A stretch of 6,094 nt of DNA from an uncultured Subdoligranulum sp. (GTDB lineage: Bacteria; Bacillota_A; Clostridia; Oscillospirales; Ruminococcaceae), in the NCBI RefSeq assembly GCF_937890665.1, contig NZ_CALADU010000047.1, forward strand, positions 1 to 6,094, written 5' to 3'. Both the position numbers and the translations under genes were made by a program. The notes beneath the pieces are model-generated. The model was not told the DNA's origin. It worked only from the letters and a program-made list of their open reading frames with translations, and searched no databases. This document shows positions 5,294-6,094 of the stretch, piece by piece (position 1 is the first letter of the stretch; the number at the start of each line of letters is the position of its first letter).

Positions 5294-6094
5294 ATGGCAA
5301 CTTTTGAATCCCAGGAACGCCGTATGCCCAAGATCGAGGCCTGCCTGAAAGCCAATGGCTTGGAGAGCCTCGACGCCTGCAACGAAATGCTGCTGGCCAA
5401 GGGCATCGATTGCGATAAGATCATCCGCGGCATCCAGCCCATCTGCTTCGACAACGCCGTTTGGGCTTACACCCTCGGCACTGCCATCGCCGTCAAGCGC
5501 GGCCTGAAGAGCGCTGCTGAGTGCGCTGCTGCCATCGGCGAAGGTCTGGAAGCCTTCACGGTTCCCGGCTCTGTTGCCGAGCAGCGTAAGGTCGGTCTGG
5601 GCCATGGCAATCTGGGCGCCATGCTGCTGCATGAGGATACCCATTGCTTCGCCTTCTTGGCTGGCCACGAGTCTTTCGCTGCTGCGGAAGGCGCCATCGG
5701 TATTGCCCGTACCGCCAACAAGGTCCGCAAGGAGCCTCTGCGCGTTATCCTGAACGGCCTCGGCAAGGATGCTGCTATGATCATCAGCCGCATCAATGGC
5801 TTTACCTATGTCCAGACCGAGTATGACTTCAAGACTGGCGAGCTGAAGGTCGTCAACACCACCGCTTACTCCGATGGTGAGCGCGCTGCCGTTAAGTGCT
5901 ACGGCGCCAACGACGTTCTGGAAGGCGTTGCCATCATGAAGGCTGAGGGCGTGGAAGTTTCCATCACCGGTAACTCCACCAACCCCACTCGCTTCCAGCA
6001 TCTGGTTGCCGGCACCTACAAGAAGTGGGCCATCGAGAATGGCAAGAAGTACTTCTCCGTCGCTTCCGGCGGCGGCACGGGCCGTACCCTGCAT
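5294..6094 (+). CDS. GGGtGRT-family protein (partial, 3' end off window)
   Basis: The first 267 residues are present, and the frame is open to the right edge. The protein begins MATFESQERRMPKIEACL and includes IQPICFDNAVWAYTLG (48-63), VGLGHGNLGAMLL (100-112), FLAGHESFAAAEGAIG (121-136), VILNGLGKDAA (151-161), GNSTNPTRFQH (226-236) and SVASGGGTGRT (255-265). The GGGTGRT block is the hallmark of the family of that name, which I know as conserved in anaerobic bacteria and of unknown function; full-length members are roughly 330 residues, so about 60 more are expected. There is no signal peptide or membrane helix, so it should be cytoplasmic. Seven cysteines are visible (17, 29, 40, 51, 77, 118, 202), along with histidines at 104, 117 and 125. 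AGGGAGG at 5277-5283 is 10 bases before the ATG. Co-transcription with the NifU-like gene suggests a shared role with iron-sulfur clusters, which is inference. Confidence 0.92.
   Translation, partial: MATFESQERRMPKIEACLKANGLESLDACNEMLLAKGIDCDKIIRGIQPICFDNAVWAYTLGTAIAVKRGLKSAAECAAAIGEGLEAFTVPGSVAEQRKVGLGHGNLGAMLLHEDTHCFAFLAGHESFAAAEGAIGIARTANKVRKEPLRVILNGLGKDAAMIISRINGFTYVQTEYDFKTGELKVVNTTAYSDGERAAVKCYGANDVLEGVAIMKAEGVEVSITGNSTNPTRFQHLVAGTYKKWAIENGKKYFSVASGGGTGRTLH

Noticed and set aside
5213..6094. A 293-residue minus-strand open frame opposite the GGGtGRT gene
   Set aside because: The plus strand encodes a recognisable conserved family with a ribosome binding site. The antisense frame is Gly/Ala/Asp/Val-rich shadow.

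Overview
The window looks like chromosomal DNA from a GC-rich gut Clostridia, most like the Faecalibacterium/Gemmiger/Subdoligranulum group of Oscillospiraceae. That placement rests on general sequence character and on the NifU-like/GGGtGRT gene pair, not on a database search. Housekeeping-type genes are separated by short AT-rich intergenic stretches with strong AGGAGG-type ribosome binding sites. No rRNA, tRNA, insertion sequence, CRISPR array or phage gene is visible.

Layout: positions 1-190 hold no supported gene. They contain a leftward promoter (89-117), which probably serves a gene beyond the left edge, and the intrinsic terminator of hisS (144-179). hisS (192-1439, minus strand) encodes a complete histidyl-tRNA synthetase with a short anticodon-binding domain. 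A 102-bp divergent intergenic region carries a good leftward hisS promoter, with a 12-bp perfect palindrome over its -10 box, and the start of a rightward MFS transporter gene of the oxalate/formate antiporter type (1542-2699). Next, also rightward, is a membrane protein of the O-antigen ligase/polymerase (Wzy_C) type (2777-4441). It has no other glycan genes beside it.

The right third is a separate transcription unit. A strong promoter (4494-4522) drives a NifU/IscU-like iron-sulfur scaffold gene (4569-5273). Twenty bases later comes a gene for a GGGtGRT-family protein (5294 to beyond the right edge; the window stops just after the family's GGGTGRT motif). These two genes have a strongly biased codon choice typical of high expression, unlike the genes before them.

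The least understood and most interesting part is this two-gene operon: a scaffold-like protein with an extra C-terminal half and a non-canonical first cysteine region, paired with a conserved protein of unknown function. Its promoter is bracketed by two copies of a gapped direct repeat (AGCCTAAC-N4-TGCAAA) 56 bp apart, one over the -35 box and one running into the ribosome binding site. The first copy also forms part of an 11-bp RNA hairpin.
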